64,000 nucleotides of DNA, from assembly GCF_020707265.1 (NCBI RefSeq), contig NZ_JAJFEQ010000010.1:62001-126000 (forward strand), in the 5' to 3' direction. The position numbers and the translations under genes were made by a program. Position 1 is the first letter of the stretch. Each line of letters starts with the position of its first letter. This DNA comes from Massilia sp. IC2-477. Its GTDB lineage: Bacteria; Pseudomonadota; Gammaproteobacteria; Burkholderiales; Burkholderiaceae_D. The notes under the pieces were generated by a model. It did no database searches and was not told the origin of the DNA. It worked only from the letters and a program-made list of their open reading frames with translations. Below are positions 1 to 10,993 of the stretch, one piece after another.

Positions 1-223
1 CCTTGATTTTCGGATCGAGCGCGCCCTGGCCGAAGGTGGCCACGTGCGAGAACGTATGGCCAGTGCCTTTCTTGTACGGGCTGCTGCCCTGCGTCTGCAC
101 TGTGCGCGACGGCCCCAGGTCGCTGGCTGTAAAGCCGTTCAGGCCGCCCACCTTGATGGTGGCCAGCTGCTGTCCATTGGCACGCGCAATGGCGGCGGCC
201 ACGTCTGCTTGTGTGTAAGGCAT
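1..223 (-). CDS. Unrecognised protein directly downstream of clpV (5' part only)
   Basis: A GAGGAC ribosome site precedes an ATG at 223. The frame is open to the window edge, giving 74 residues of the N-terminus. It starts MPYTQADVAAAIARANGQ and is rich in Gly, Thr and Ser, with no signal peptide or membrane segment. I do not recognise the family. It begins 35 nt after the stop of clpV on the same strand, so it is probably the next gene of the T6SS transcript and could be a structural, accessory or cargo gene. That role is inferred from position only. Confidence 0.6.
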   Translation of the reverse strand, partial: MPYTQADVAAAIARANGQQLATIKVGGLNGFTASDLGPSRTVQTQGSSPYKKGTGHTFSHVATFGQGALDPKIK

Positions 224-258
224 GATTATCGTCCTCGTTGTCCGTTGAAAAAAGAGTG

Positions 259-2964
<2,706 letters not shown>

Positions 2965-2984
2965 GATCGGTTCTTTCGCGTGGT

Positions 2985-3992
2985 TCAGCCTGCGAAGGCT
3001 GTCGGGTTGATCAAGAGTTGATTCGCGTCGCGCCCGGCGGGGCCGCTGGCGAGGAAAGTGGTCCAGCCCAGGCGCCGGGAGCCCAGCGCGAGGCGCGGCA
3101 CCTGTTGCTGCTTGAGGATCAGGCGCACATCCCAGTCCAGCACCAGGCCGGCGTAGTTGCGCACCCAGGCCAGCAGGCGGTCCATGCTGTCGCCACCGGG
3201 CAGCATGCGCCCGTAGTCCTCGTAGTCGAGCGGGCCGATCACGAGGCGGAACTTGTGCTGGCAATCCCACACCGTGCGTCCCAGGACGGCGGAAGTGCCG
3301 AGCCGGTTGCCGCGCTCCTGCATGCCGATCCGGGTCTGGCCGTCCAGCGGGATCTTCATCCAGTGGCCGACGAACTGCTCGAGCGCGACCGGCAGCTTGA
3401 AGTAGGCGCGCAGGATACTCACCAGGCCCGCTGCCGGGCGGCGCTGGTTGGCCATCAGGCCGGCGAAATGCAGCTTGGCGAAGTCGCCGATCTCGTCGCG
3501 CCCGCGCAGCGCCGGACTGCCGATGCCGAACAGGCTGCCGACGTAGTCGCCGAAGCGATCCGCTTCCTGGCGGTCGAGGCTGATGGCCGGCTCGGCGCTG
3601 GCGCGCGCGCGGTAGTGCAGCGAGACGATGCGGTGGTGGAAGACGTCGAGAAATGCGGCCAGTGTGCCGTCGCCCTGGTTGCGGGCGCGCTCGCGCGCAT
3701 ACTCGGTCAGGTGCAGCGGCATGGGGCCGTTCGGCCCCAGCAGGCCGATGAAGTTCACCGCCAGCCGTGCACGCGCCTCGCTGCTTCCCGGCGTGAAGCC
3801 GCGCACCGCGGTCGGTTCGAAAGCCAGCGAGGGCTCCTGGCCGAAGCGCACCGCATCGTCGCGCGCACGCAGCGAGGCGCCGATGCGCGGCTTGCCGGGG
3901 TGGGCATTCTCGAGCAGGCGCAGGATCTGGAAGAAATCCATGCGCTCGGCCTTCTCGACCAGCTCGCGCTCGAGTGCTAGAGGATCGCGCAT
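2985..3992 (-). CDS. tssG: T6SS baseplate subunit TssG
   Basis: A 335-residue TssG (VasB/ImpH) protein. In the family, TssG forms a wedge of the T6SS baseplate with TssE, TssF and TssK. The N-terminal ERMDFFQILRLLE and the following pattern of a conserved Arg-rich strand and GFTPG-like segment are typical. The ATG at 3992 is chosen because a strong GGGGAGG site lies just upstream. The coding start overlaps the end of tssF by 16 nt, implying translational coupling. Its length matches the family. Confidence 0.93.
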   Translation of the reverse strand: MRDPLALERELVEKAERMDFFQILRLLENAHPGKPRIGASLRARDDAVRFGQEPSLAFEPTAVRGFTPGSSEARARLAVNFIGLLGPNGPMPLHLTEYARERARNQGDGTLAAFLDVFHHRIVSLHYRARASAEPAISLDRQEADRFGDYVGSLFGIGSPALRGRDEIGDFAKLHFAGLMANQRRPAAGLVSILRAYFKLPVALEQFVGHWMKIPLDGQTRIGMQERGNRLGTSAVLGRTVWDCQHKFRLVIGPLDYEDYGRMLPGGDSMDRLLAWVRNYAGLVLDWDVRLILKQQQVPRLALGSRRLGWTTFLASGPAGRDANQLLINPTAFAG

Positions 3993-5866
3993 GCCCCTCC
4001 CCTCGCCGGCCAGCGCATGATCTCGCCGCGGCCGACGGTGCGGATCACGGTCTCGGTGAATGCGTTGATCGACACGTATTGCGCGAAGAAGTGGCTCAAC
4101 ACGCCTCCCAGCACGAAGGCGCCGGCGCCCTCGAACGCGGCATCGTCCATGGTGACGGTGATTTCCAGCCCGCGTCCGAAGGTGATCGGGCCTGGCGTGG
4201 GCATGCGCCGCGTGACCGCTTTCGCCGCGATCGAGCGCACACCCTCGACCTGGCGCTGGCTGCTCGCATCGAGCGGGTGGCAATACAGCGCCAGCAGTTC
4301 GCGCAGCGCATGCGCACCCTCGTCCGGATCGTTATCGACCAGCGACAGGTAGTTCAGCGAGAGCTGGTTGATCAGGCGCCAGGCCATTGGCCCTTCGGCA
4401 AACGAAGGCAGCGGCTGGCTGGGGCCGCCCAGCACCCGGATCGACTGCAGCGGGCCGCCGGCATCGAGGATGAAATCAGTCTTGCCGACACCGAGCGGCA
4501 TCGACAGCGGCAGGTCGCGGTTGGTGCACCAGACATGCAATCCAAGCTGGCGCAGGCTGTGCCGGTACGGCGCCTCGCTCGCATCGACGATGGCGATGAA
4601 GGTCTCGCTGCCGAGGTAGGACGAGCGCGGGCCGCGCGCGCGCTGGCGCTGCGACACCACGCGCGGTTCGCGCCGCAGCTGGAAGAACGCCTGTTCCGGC
4701 ATCGACGACTGCAGGTCGCGCGCGCTGTACAGCGGGTGGAAGCTTTGCTCGGCATCGGCGCCGCTGCCGTAGCCGGTCACGCTCTCGACCCCGTGCACCT
4801 CGAAGTCCATTGGGCGGGTGCGGTCGACCAGCACGTGGTACTCGTACTGCTCGCCCGACAGGTTGATGCGGTCGGCGCGGCGCTGGAACAGGTTCACAAC
4901 CGGGGTGCAGTTCAGCGCGAAGTGGCTGGCGTCCAGGGTCTGCTCGAGGCGCGCGTCGCCGCGGTTGAGCAGGACGATGATTTCCAGCTCGCGCTCGGCG
5001 CAGGCGCGCACTGCGGGGCCCAAGCCGCTCACCTCGACGAACATGAAGCGCTGGGCAAACGCGAAATACTCCTGCAGCAGGCGATAGCCCTGGAAGCTGC
5101 GCTGGCCACTCGGCAGCAGCGCATCGTCTTCATGGAAGCCGCGCGGCTGCAGCGCCGTCTTCGGCAGCAGGCGGTGCCAGCCGGGATGCGCGTCCCCTGC
5201 CGGGCGTGGCAGCACCAGCACGCCCTCGACGCTGCCGAGCAGCTTCTCCAGGATGCGTCCCGGCAGGTCGTCGGCGCCACGCAGGTGCAGGTTCAGGCGG
5301 TCCAGCCCCAGGGTATGGAAAGGCGCGCCGTTGGTGGTGCGCAGGCGCAGGCGCAGGCCGGCCTTGACGCCGGGCGGCAGGCTGGCTTCGACGCCGGCGA
5401 TGCTGCCGCCATGGGTGAAGAAGCGGGCTTCCACCAGTTCCACCGGCCACAGCGTCACGTCGTGGGCGCTGCGGTATTCGCAGGCGGTGACGTCGTCCTT
5501 GCCCAGTACGCTGCGCAGGCTGCTCCCGCGCGGGATTTCGTAGCCGGCATTCAGGGCCGGGTTGCCGAGGTCGGGCTGCAGCTGCACGATCGCCATCGAG
5601 GGCGTCGGCGCCAGCAGGTGCGGGTAGACGATCTCGGACAGGTGCTGGGTAAAGCGCGGGAACTCGGCGTCGATCTTCATCTGCACCCGCGCGGTGAGGA
5701 AGGCAAAGCCTTCCAGCAGGCGCTCGACGTAGGGGTCGGCGCAGTCGAAGCCTTCCAGCCCGAGGCGGCCCGCGATCTTCGGGTACTGGGCGGCGAACTC
5801 GCCCCCGACCTCGCGCAGGTGCTGCAGTTCCTGGCTGTAGTAGCGCAGCAGGCGCGGATTGGTCAT
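3977..5866 (-). CDS. tssF: T6SS baseplate subunit TssF
   Basis: A 629-residue TssF (VasA/ImpG) protein, the largest baseplate wedge component. It binds TssG in a 2:1 complex. The N-terminus, with LLRYYSQELQHLREVG followed by FAAQYPKIAGRLGL, is diagnostic. Start and stop are fixed by overlaps: its ATG shares four bases (ATGA) with the tssE stop, and its 3' end runs 16 nt into tssG. Translation of tssE, tssF and tssG is therefore probably coupled. Confidence 0.94.
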   Translation of the reverse strand: MTNPRLLRYYSQELQHLREVGGEFAAQYPKIAGRLGLEGFDCADPYVERLLEGFAFLTARVQMKIDAEFPRFTQHLSEIVYPHLLAPTPSMAIVQLQPDLGNPALNAGYEIPRGSSLRSVLGKDDVTACEYRSAHDVTLWPVELVEARFFTHGGSIAGVEASLPPGVKAGLRLRLRTTNGAPFHTLGLDRLNLHLRGADDLPGRILEKLLGSVEGVLVLPRPAGDAHPGWHRLLPKTALQPRGFHEDDALLPSGQRSFQGYRLLQEYFAFAQRFMFVEVSGLGPAVRACAERELEIIVLLNRGDARLEQTLDASHFALNCTPVVNLFQRRADRINLSGEQYEYHVLVDRTRPMDFEVHGVESVTGYGSGADAEQSFHPLYSARDLQSSMPEQAFFQLRREPRVVSQRQRARGPRSSYLGSETFIAIVDASEAPYRHSLRQLGLHVWCTNRDLPLSMPLGVGKTDFILDAGGPLQSIRVLGGPSQPLPSFAEGPMAWRLINQLSLNYLSLVDNDPDEGAHALRELLALYCHPLDASSQRQVEGVRSIAAKAVTRRMPTPGPITFGRGLEITVTMDDAAFEGAGAFVLGGVLSHFFAQYVSINAFTETVIRTVGRGEIMRWPARGGACAIL

Positions 5867-6375
5867 GGCCGCCTGCCTGCCGATTCGGACAGGCTGATAT
5901 GGGCCTGGTCCAGGTCGAGTTCGGTCTTGATGTAGAGCCGTTCCGGATAGGGCTGGGCCCACATGTCGGCTTCGATCTCGAAGGTGATCTTGGTAATGCT
6001 GTCGGACTTGGCGGCCTTGACCTGCACCGAGGAGCGGATCAGGCGCGGCTCGAAGTCCCAGATCGCCTGGCGGATCGCCCGTTCCAGGTCGGTCGTGTTC
6101 ATGCCGGCAAGCGAAGCGCCGGAGATGTCGGGCATCCCGTAGTTGACGACGGAATTGGCCAGGTGCGGCAGGCGCTGCGTTTGCAGATGCGCGTTCACCG
6201 AGAACAGGTTGGTGGTGTTGAGCAGCCACGCCAGGTCGCGCAGCACGCCTTCGCGCAGGCTGCGCATCGACATGATGCGGCGCTCGCGCGCTTCGACCTG
6301 CTGTTCCGGCTCCTCGTCGGTCAGCCGGTCCAGCAGCGAAGGCTGCAGGCGTTCGCGCGGCGCCAGTTCAGCCAT
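5863..6375 (-). CDS. tssE: T6SS baseplate subunit TssE (gp25-like)
   Basis: A 170-residue gp25/lysozyme-like baseplate protein. TssE nucleates the sheath and connects it to TssF/TssG. The gp25-like core spans about residues 30-150. It includes EARERRIMSMRSLREGVLRDLAWLL-type helices and NYGMPDISG, followed by the acidic-end segment with DFEPRL that is typical of the family. The start lies inside the last 8 nt of tagJ, and the stop overlaps the tssF start. Confidence 0.92.
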   Translation of the reverse strand: MAELAPRERLQPSLLDRLTDEEPEQQVEARERRIMSMRSLREGVLRDLAWLLNTTNLFSVNAHLQTQRLPHLANSVVNYGMPDISGASLAGMNTTDLERAIRQAIWDFEPRLIRSSVQVKAAKSDSITKITFEIEADMWAQPYPERLYIKTELDLDQAHISLSESAGRRP

Positions 6376-7153
6376 GGGATTCCACTGGGTCGAACTCCAG
6401 CTTGCGCACGTCCATCAGGGCGTAGTCGGCACTGTCGCTGGCAAACATCCGCTGGCCCAGGCCGCGCCCATCCTGCCATTCGGTCCGGCGCGCCAGCTTG
6501 ACCGCGTCGCTTTCTAGGTCGGTGCTGCCCTCGTAGCGGGTCGGGATCAGGCCGACGGCCTGGGCCTCGTTGGTCCAGGTGAAGGTGGCGGCGGTCCAGA
6601 CGGTATCGCGCAGGTCGCTCGGCGGGTCGATTTCGATGCGGGCGATGCGGCTGAACGGAATCCAGAAATAGCGGCCGTTGACCACGGCTTCCAGCACCGG
6701 GCCCAGGCGCCCGTCGGCATCCATCAGCCATGCGAAGCGTTCGCCGTCGATGCTGCCGCTGGACGCCGGCGCCTGTTCGAAGGCCTGCTCCCGCAGTGCA
6801 CTGGCATGCACCGGGTCGGTGGCGTCGAGCCGCAGCGCTTCGACCAGGGGGGCGAGCCAGTCCTGTGGTTCGCCGAAGATCAGCGGTGCGCGGCGGCCGG
6901 CAAAAATCTCGGTACGCAGCGCTTCGCACTGGATCGCCTCGCGGTAGGTCTGCACCATCGGCAAGGCTTCGGCATCGAGTTCGCCCACCACGTTCAGCTG
7001 GGTCAGGGCGCGGCTCCACTGCCCCATGACGGACAGCAGCTGGAACAGGAAGATGCGATGCTTCGCGTTCGACGGTTCGCTGCGGACCTGGGCCTGCAGT
7101 GCGGCGAGCGCCTCGGCCGGTTTGCCTTCCTTGATCAACGCTTGCGCTTGCAT
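6368..7153 (-). CDS. tagJ: T6SS accessory protein TagJ/ImpE
   Basis: A 261-residue TagJ (ImpE/SciE) protein. The family binds the N-terminus of TssB and assists ClpV in sheath handling in some T6SS classes. Visible features are an N-terminal TPR-like region (residues 1-75, with A-L-x-A-L-x-A-Q-V repeats) and a C-terminal domain containing GRYFWIPFSRIARIEI, which is typical of ImpE. A GGGA ribosome site precedes the ATG at 7153. Gene order hcp-tagJ-tssE fits the sub-class that carries TagJ. Confidence 0.88.
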   Translation of the reverse strand: MQAQALIKEGKPAEALAALQAQVRSEPSNAKHRIFLFQLLSVMGQWSRALTQLNVVGELDAEALPMVQTYREAIQCEALRTEIFAGRRAPLIFGEPQDWLAPLVEALRLDATDPVHASALREQAFEQAPASSGSIDGERFAWLMDADGRLGPVLEAVVNGRYFWIPFSRIARIEIDPPSDLRDTVWTAATFTWTNEAQAVGLIPTRYEGSTDLESDAVKLARRTEWQDGRGLGQRMFASDSADYALMDVRKLEFDPVESHG

Positions 7154-7184
7154 GGCATATCCCTGAGCTGGAAAAAGACGACAA

Positions 7185-7206
7185 CGGCGGCCCGTACGGG
7201 CCGCCG
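7185..7206 (-). terminator. Perfect hairpin between hcp and tagJ
   Basis: A 22-bp perfect palindrome, CGGCGGCCC-GTAC-GGGCCGCCG, lies 13 nt past the hcp stop and 32 nt before tagJ. On the transcribed strand a short U-rich stretch (GTCTTTTT) follows about 7 nt later. It could act as a partial terminator or a 3' stabiliser, giving more hcp than downstream message. Structure is seen; function is inferred. Confidence 0.6.
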
Positions 7207-7218
7207 GACCTGCGTGCC

Positions 7219-7728
7219 TTAGGCGACGTCCTGGGCCGTGCCGGCGACGTTGCCGGCGATGTCCCAGGCGAATGGCTTGACCGCCTCCAGGCCACCTTCC
7301 GACTTCTGCGGCTTGTAGCCGAAGGTGACCTTGGCGAAGTTCAGGGTGACGTTCTCGGTCAGGCGGTCTTCGCCGCCGCTGCCGCCGGTCGAGAGCGAGG
7401 TCACCATGACTTCTTCCATGATGATGTGCATGTAGTCCTGCTGCCCTTCCCCGGACTTGCGCACCAGCAGCTGCACCTTCGGAAGGTGGGTGCCTTTCGC
7501 CAGGGCGGTCATGATCGCGTTGCTCGACGCGTCGACGTACTTGGTGAAGCTCACGTCCTGGAAGTTGGCCTTGCCGGCGCCGCCGCCGCCGCCCATGTGG
7601 GTGGTGCCGGACTGCGACATGCCCCAGCTCCAGGCCAGGACGTCGATGTCGCCCTTTGCGCCGCGCACGGAGTCGGCCGATTCGCCCTTGATGGTTTCGC
7701 CCATGTTGATGAACATATCTAATGCCAT
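7219..7728 (-). CDS. hcp: T6SS inner-tube protein Hcp (TssD)
   Basis: A 169-residue Hcp protein, which forms the hexameric rings of the T6SS inner tube and is secreted on firing. The N-terminus MALDMFINMGETIKGES and the later FQDVSFTKYVDASS and KVTFGYKPQ segments are characteristic of the Hcp1 family. A GGGAGAG ribosome site precedes the ATG. The gene sits between tssC and tagJ and is flanked by hairpins on both sides, consistent with separate control of its message level. Confidence 0.95.
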   Translation of the reverse strand: MALDMFINMGETIKGESADSVRGAKGDIDVLAWSWGMSQSGTTHMGGGGGAGKANFQDVSFTKYVDASSNAIMTALAKGTHLPKVQLLVRKSGEGQQDYMHIIMEEVMVTSLSTGGSGGEDRLTENVTLNFAKVTFGYKPQKSEGGLEAVKPFAWDIAGNVAGTAQDVA

Positions 7729-7773
7729 TGCATCTCTCCCTAGTTTGCCGGACGTACCGGCGATGTGAGTGAA

Positions 7774-7793
7774 CGGGCAAGCTGGCTTGCCCG
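7774..7793 (-). repeat. Perfect hairpin between tssC and hcp
   Basis: CGGGCAAGC-TG-GCTTGCCCG forms a 9-bp perfect inverted repeat in the 89-nt gap between the tssC stop and the hcp start. No U-tract follows on the transcribed strand, so a simple intrinsic terminator is unlikely. mRNA processing or stabilisation of the hcp 5' end is one possibility. Confidence 0.55.
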
Positions 7794-7817
7794 CGCGTTG
7801 CTACATGAATTGGTAAA

Positions 7818-9305
7818 TCAGCCTTTGGCCGATGGCAGCTTCGACACCAGGCGCAGGGACACCGTCAGGCCTTCCAGCTGGTAGTGCGGACGCAGGAAGA
7901 ACTTGGAGCTGTAGTAGCCCGGGTTGCCCTCGACTTCCTCGACCACCACTTCGGCGGCGGCCAGCGGCTTGCGCGCCTTGGTGCTTTCGCTCGAGTTGGT
8001 CGGGTCGCCGTCGACGTACTTGATGATCCAGGACTGCAGCCAGCGCTGCATGTCGGCGCGCTCCTTGAAGGAGCCGACCTTGTCGCGCACGATGCACTTC
8101 AGGTAGTGGGCAAAGCGGCAGGTGGCGAACAGGTAAGGCAGGCGCGCGGCCAGGTTGGCGTTGGCGGTGGCGTCCGGATCGTCGTACTCGGCCGGCTTGT
8201 GCATCGACTGGGCGCCGATGAAGGCGGCGAAGTCGGTGTTCTTCTTGTGCACCAGCGGCATGAAGCCGTTGGCCGCCAGTTCCGCTTCGCGCCGGTCGGA
8301 GATCGCGATCTCGGTCGGGCACTGCATGGCCACGCCGCCGTCGTCGGTCGGGAAAGCATGCACCGGCAGGCCTTCGACCGCGCCGCCCGATTCGACGCCG
8401 CGGATGCGCGAGCACCAGCCGTATTCCTTGAACGAGCGGTTGATGTTGACGGCCATCGCGTAGGCCGCGTTGGCCCAGGCGTAGTTCTTCGAGCCGGGCG
8501 CGCTGGTGTCTTCCTCGAAGTCGAAGGCCTCCACCGGGTCGGTCTTGGCGCCGTAAGGCTGGCGCGCCAGGAAGCGCGGCATGGCCAGGCCGACGTAGCG
8601 CGAATCCTCGGACTCGCGGAACGAGCGCCAGGCGGCGTGCTCGGGGGTCTGGAAGATCTTGGTCAGGTCGCGCGGGTTGGCCAGCTCGTTCCACGATTCC
8701 ATCAGCATCACCGACGGGGCGGCGCCGCTAATCAGGGGCGCGTGGGCGGCGGCCGAGATCTTGGCCATCGAGGTCAGGAGCTCGACGTCCGGAGCGCTGT
8801 TGTCGAAGTAGTAGTCGGCCACGATCGAGCCGAAGGGCTCGCCGCCGAACTGGCCGTACTCTTCCTCGTACATCTTCTTGAACAGCGGGCTCTGGTCCCA
8901 GGCCGTGCCCTTGAACTTCTTGAGCGACTTGGCCAGGTCGTTCTTCGAGATGTTCATCACGCGGATCTTGAGCATCTCGTCGGTTTCGGTGTTGTTCACC
9001 AGGTAGTGCAGGCCACGCCACGCGCCTTCCAGCTTCTGGAACTCGTCGGCGTGCATGATCAGGTTGATCTGCTCCGTGAGCTTCCTGTCGAGCGCGGCGA
9101 TCAGGCTCTGGATGGTAGCCAGCACATCGCCAGAGATCAGGTTGGATCCGCTGAGCGCCTGCTCGGCCAAGGTGCGCACCGCGACTTCGACCGATTCCTT
9201 GGCCTTGTCCGATTGCGGCTTGAATTCCTTCTGCAGCAGTGCCCCGAAGTCGCTCATCTCGAGCGTGCCGGACTCCTGCTGTACTTCTGCGAGTGCTTCA
9301 GACAT
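7818..9305 (-). CDS. tssC: T6SS sheath large subunit TssC (VipB)
   Basis: A 495-residue TssC protein, which forms the contractile sheath with TssB. Diagnostic stretches include QSLIAALDRKLTEQINLIMH followed by the WRGLHYLV region (about residues 95-110), and later GEPFGSIVADYYFD. An AAGGAG site lies 7 nt before the ATG. tssB ends 11 nt upstream, so the two sheath subunits are translated together. Length and order are normal for the family. Confidence 0.95.
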   Translation of the reverse strand: MSEALAEVQQESGTLEMSDFGALLQKEFKPQSDKAKESVEVAVRTLAEQALSGSNLISGDVLATIQSLIAALDRKLTEQINLIMHADEFQKLEGAWRGLHYLVNNTETDEMLKIRVMNISKNDLAKSLKKFKGTAWDQSPLFKKMYEEEYGQFGGEPFGSIVADYYFDNSAPDVELLTSMAKISAAAHAPLISGAAPSVMLMESWNELANPRDLTKIFQTPEHAAWRSFRESEDSRYVGLAMPRFLARQPYGAKTDPVEAFDFEEDTSAPGSKNYAWANAAYAMAVNINRSFKEYGWCSRIRGVESGGAVEGLPVHAFPTDDGGVAMQCPTEIAISDRREAELAANGFMPLVHKKNTDFAAFIGAQSMHKPAEYDDPDATANANLAARLPYLFATCRFAHYLKCIVRDKVGSFKERADMQRWLQSWIIKYVDGDPTNSSESTKARKPLAAAEVVVEEVEGNPGYYSSKFFLRPHYQLEGLTVSLRLVSKLPSAKG

Positions 9306-9316
9306 CGTCTTCTCCT

Positions 9317-9841
9317 TTACTGGGCGGCTGCGTCGGCAGATTCGTCGGCGGGCTTGGGCGCCGAGGTCAGCGCCTGCATCAGGGCGGGTTCGGCCAGCAG
9401 CTTGCCGATCAGTTCTTCGGCGCCGGTCTTGCCGTCCATGTAGGTCATCAGGTTGGCCAGCTGGCCGCGCGCTTCCAGGAGCTTGCGCAGCGGCTCGACC
9501 TTGCGGGCGATCGCGGCCGGGGTGAAGTCGTCCATGCTCTCGAAAGTCAGGTCGACCGCCAGGTTGCCCTCGCCGGTCAGGGTGTTCGGCACCTGCACCG
9601 CGACGCGCGGCTTCATGGCCTTGAGGCGCTCGTCGAAGTTGTCGACGTCGATGTCGAGGAACTTGCGGTCGGCGACCGGCGCCAGCGGCTCGGCCGGCTG
9701 GCCCGACAGGTCGGACAGCACGCCCATCACGAACGGCAGCTGGACCTTCTTCTCGGCGCCATAGACCTCGACGTCGTATTCGATCTGCACACGCGGCGCA
9801 CGGTTGCGCGCGATGAACTTCTGGCTACTCTCTTTGCCCAC
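9317..9841 (-). CDS. tssB: T6SS sheath small subunit TssB (VipA)
   Basis: A 174-residue TssB protein that pairs with TssC in the sheath. The family pattern is clear: KFIARNRAPRVQIEYDVE near the N-terminus, then LPFVMGVLSDLSG and FLDIDVDNFDERL. The start is a GTG at 9841, supported by an AAGGAG site with 6 nt spacing; no ATG fits the family N-terminus. It lies 69 nt downstream of tssA. Confidence 0.94.
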   Translation of the reverse strand: MGKESSQKFIARNRAPRVQIEYDVEVYGAEKKVQLPFVMGVLSDLSGQPAEPLAPVADRKFLDIDVDNFDERLKAMKPRVAVQVPNTLTGEGNLAVDLTFESMDDFTPAAIARKVEPLRKLLEARGQLANLMTYMDGKTGAEELIGKLLAEPALMQALTSAPKPADESADAAAQ

Positions 9842-9910
9842 GGTTGACTCCTTCAGGATTGGACTACACGCTTGTTACCTGGACGATCCAGGCAGTGCCG
9901 GCATCGCCGC

Positions 9911-10954
9911 TCAGGCGGCTTCCGGACCGCGCAGGATCTTCAGCTGGTTGACGCTCTCGGGCGCCAGTTCTTCCATGATTTCGAAGAAATTCTTGGGTGC
10001 CAGCCGCTTGGCGCGCTCGATCAGCATCGGCACGGGACTGGAGGGTTCGTTGCGCTGGTAGTAGGCCAGGATCTTGTCGAGCATGCGCACCACGTCGGCC
10101 CGGCTGTTGATCTCGCCGCTGATGGGGGCAGATGCGGAGGAAGGCGCAGCGGCGGGGGCACCGGCCTGCTCCTCGGAAGCGGGGGTGTCGGCCATGGGGT
10201 CAAGCTCCTCCGTCTGCGGCAGGTGGGGAGCCAGCACGTCGCGCATGCGGCGCAGCTGGCGCTTCAGGATGCCCATGTCGATCGCATTGGCGGCGCCGAC
10301 CTGGCGCACCAGCGCGGCCTCCAAGCGTTCCACGCTGTCGTGGGCGCGGGCGACGGCGCCCGCGGCTTCCAGCATGGCTTCAGGGCGCACGTCGCGCAGC
10401 GCGGCATCGATCGAGGCCTGGGCGATCGCGGACTGGCCGGCAGGGGGCGGCGTCTCGCCGGACGACACCTCGAGCACGCGCACCGACAGCGGTCCGAGGT
10501 TGGGCAGCTGGATGAAGGCGGTGTCCTTCAGGTCGCGGATGATGGACGCGGCGTCCAGCAGCGTGGCAATAGAGTTGAGGCGCAGGGTCGGGTCGTTGTC
10601 GTCGTCCGGGTCGAGCTGCGGGTGGACGCTGTCCCAGCGCTCGTCGACCAGGCGCTCGAGCAGCTGGACGCCGTCGGCGAAGCCGGGGATCGCGTGCAGG
10701 GCCAGCAGGCTGCGCAGCAGGAGCATGGCGACGCGCAGGTCGCGCGAACGGCCGAGCAGCTCGAAGGCCTGCTTCTTGACCACCTTCCATTCGGGCGGCA
10801 CGGCCGGGACCAGGGTGGCGCCGTACTGGACTTCGGGCTTGCCCTGGGCGTTCTGCTCGAGCTCGAGGAAGAGCGGGTCGTACTCCAGGTTCGGCCCGCA
10901 AGGCATGCCTGTCTCCACTTCCTGGAGCAGGACATCGACGTCGACAATACTCAT
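9911..10954 (-). CDS. tssA: T6SS assembly protein TssA (ImpA domain)
   Basis: A 347-residue TssA protein, first gene of the operon. TssA caps or primes the baseplate and directs tube-sheath growth. The ImpA N-terminal domain is seen at residues 5-130 (CGPNLEYDPLFLELE, then LLRSLLALHAIPGFADG). A low-complexity Ala/Ser/Pro linker follows near 255-275, and the C-terminal part has LDKILAYYQRNEPSSPVP, typical of the TssA class. The ATG at 10954 gives the expected N-terminus but has no recognisable ribosome site. A strong one lies 48-54 nt upstream in front of a four-codon ORF in the same frame. Confidence 0.92.
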   Translation of the reverse strand: MSIVDVDVLLQEVETGMPCGPNLEYDPLFLELEQNAQGKPEVQYGATLVPAVPPEWKVVKKQAFELLGRSRDLRVAMLLLRSLLALHAIPGFADGVQLLERLVDERWDSVHPQLDPDDDNDPTLRLNSIATLLDAASIIRDLKDTAFIQLPNLGPLSVRVLEVSSGETPPPAGQSAIAQASIDAALRDVRPEAMLEAAGAVARAHDSVERLEAALVRQVGAANAIDMGILKRQLRRMRDVLAPHLPQTEELDPMADTPASEEQAGAPAAAPSSASAPISGEINSRADVVRMLDKILAYYQRNEPSSPVPMLIERAKRLAPKNFFEIMEELAPESVNQLKILRGPEAA

Positions 10955-10978
10955 GATTGCGCGTAGTTCGGTTTTGGA

Positions 10979-10993
10979 TCACGAGGGCGTCAT
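10979..10993 (-). promoter_or_regulatory. Four-codon leader ORF with strong ribosome site before tssA
   Basis: GGAGGAG (complement of 11002-11008) is followed 8 nt later by ATG ACG CCC TCG TGA. The frame is the same as tssA, whose ATG is 24 nt beyond this stop and lacks its own ribosome site. This could be a translational attenuator or re-initiation leader, or the mark of a nonsense change in a formerly longer start. The sequence facts are certain; the role is inference. Confidence 0.5.
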
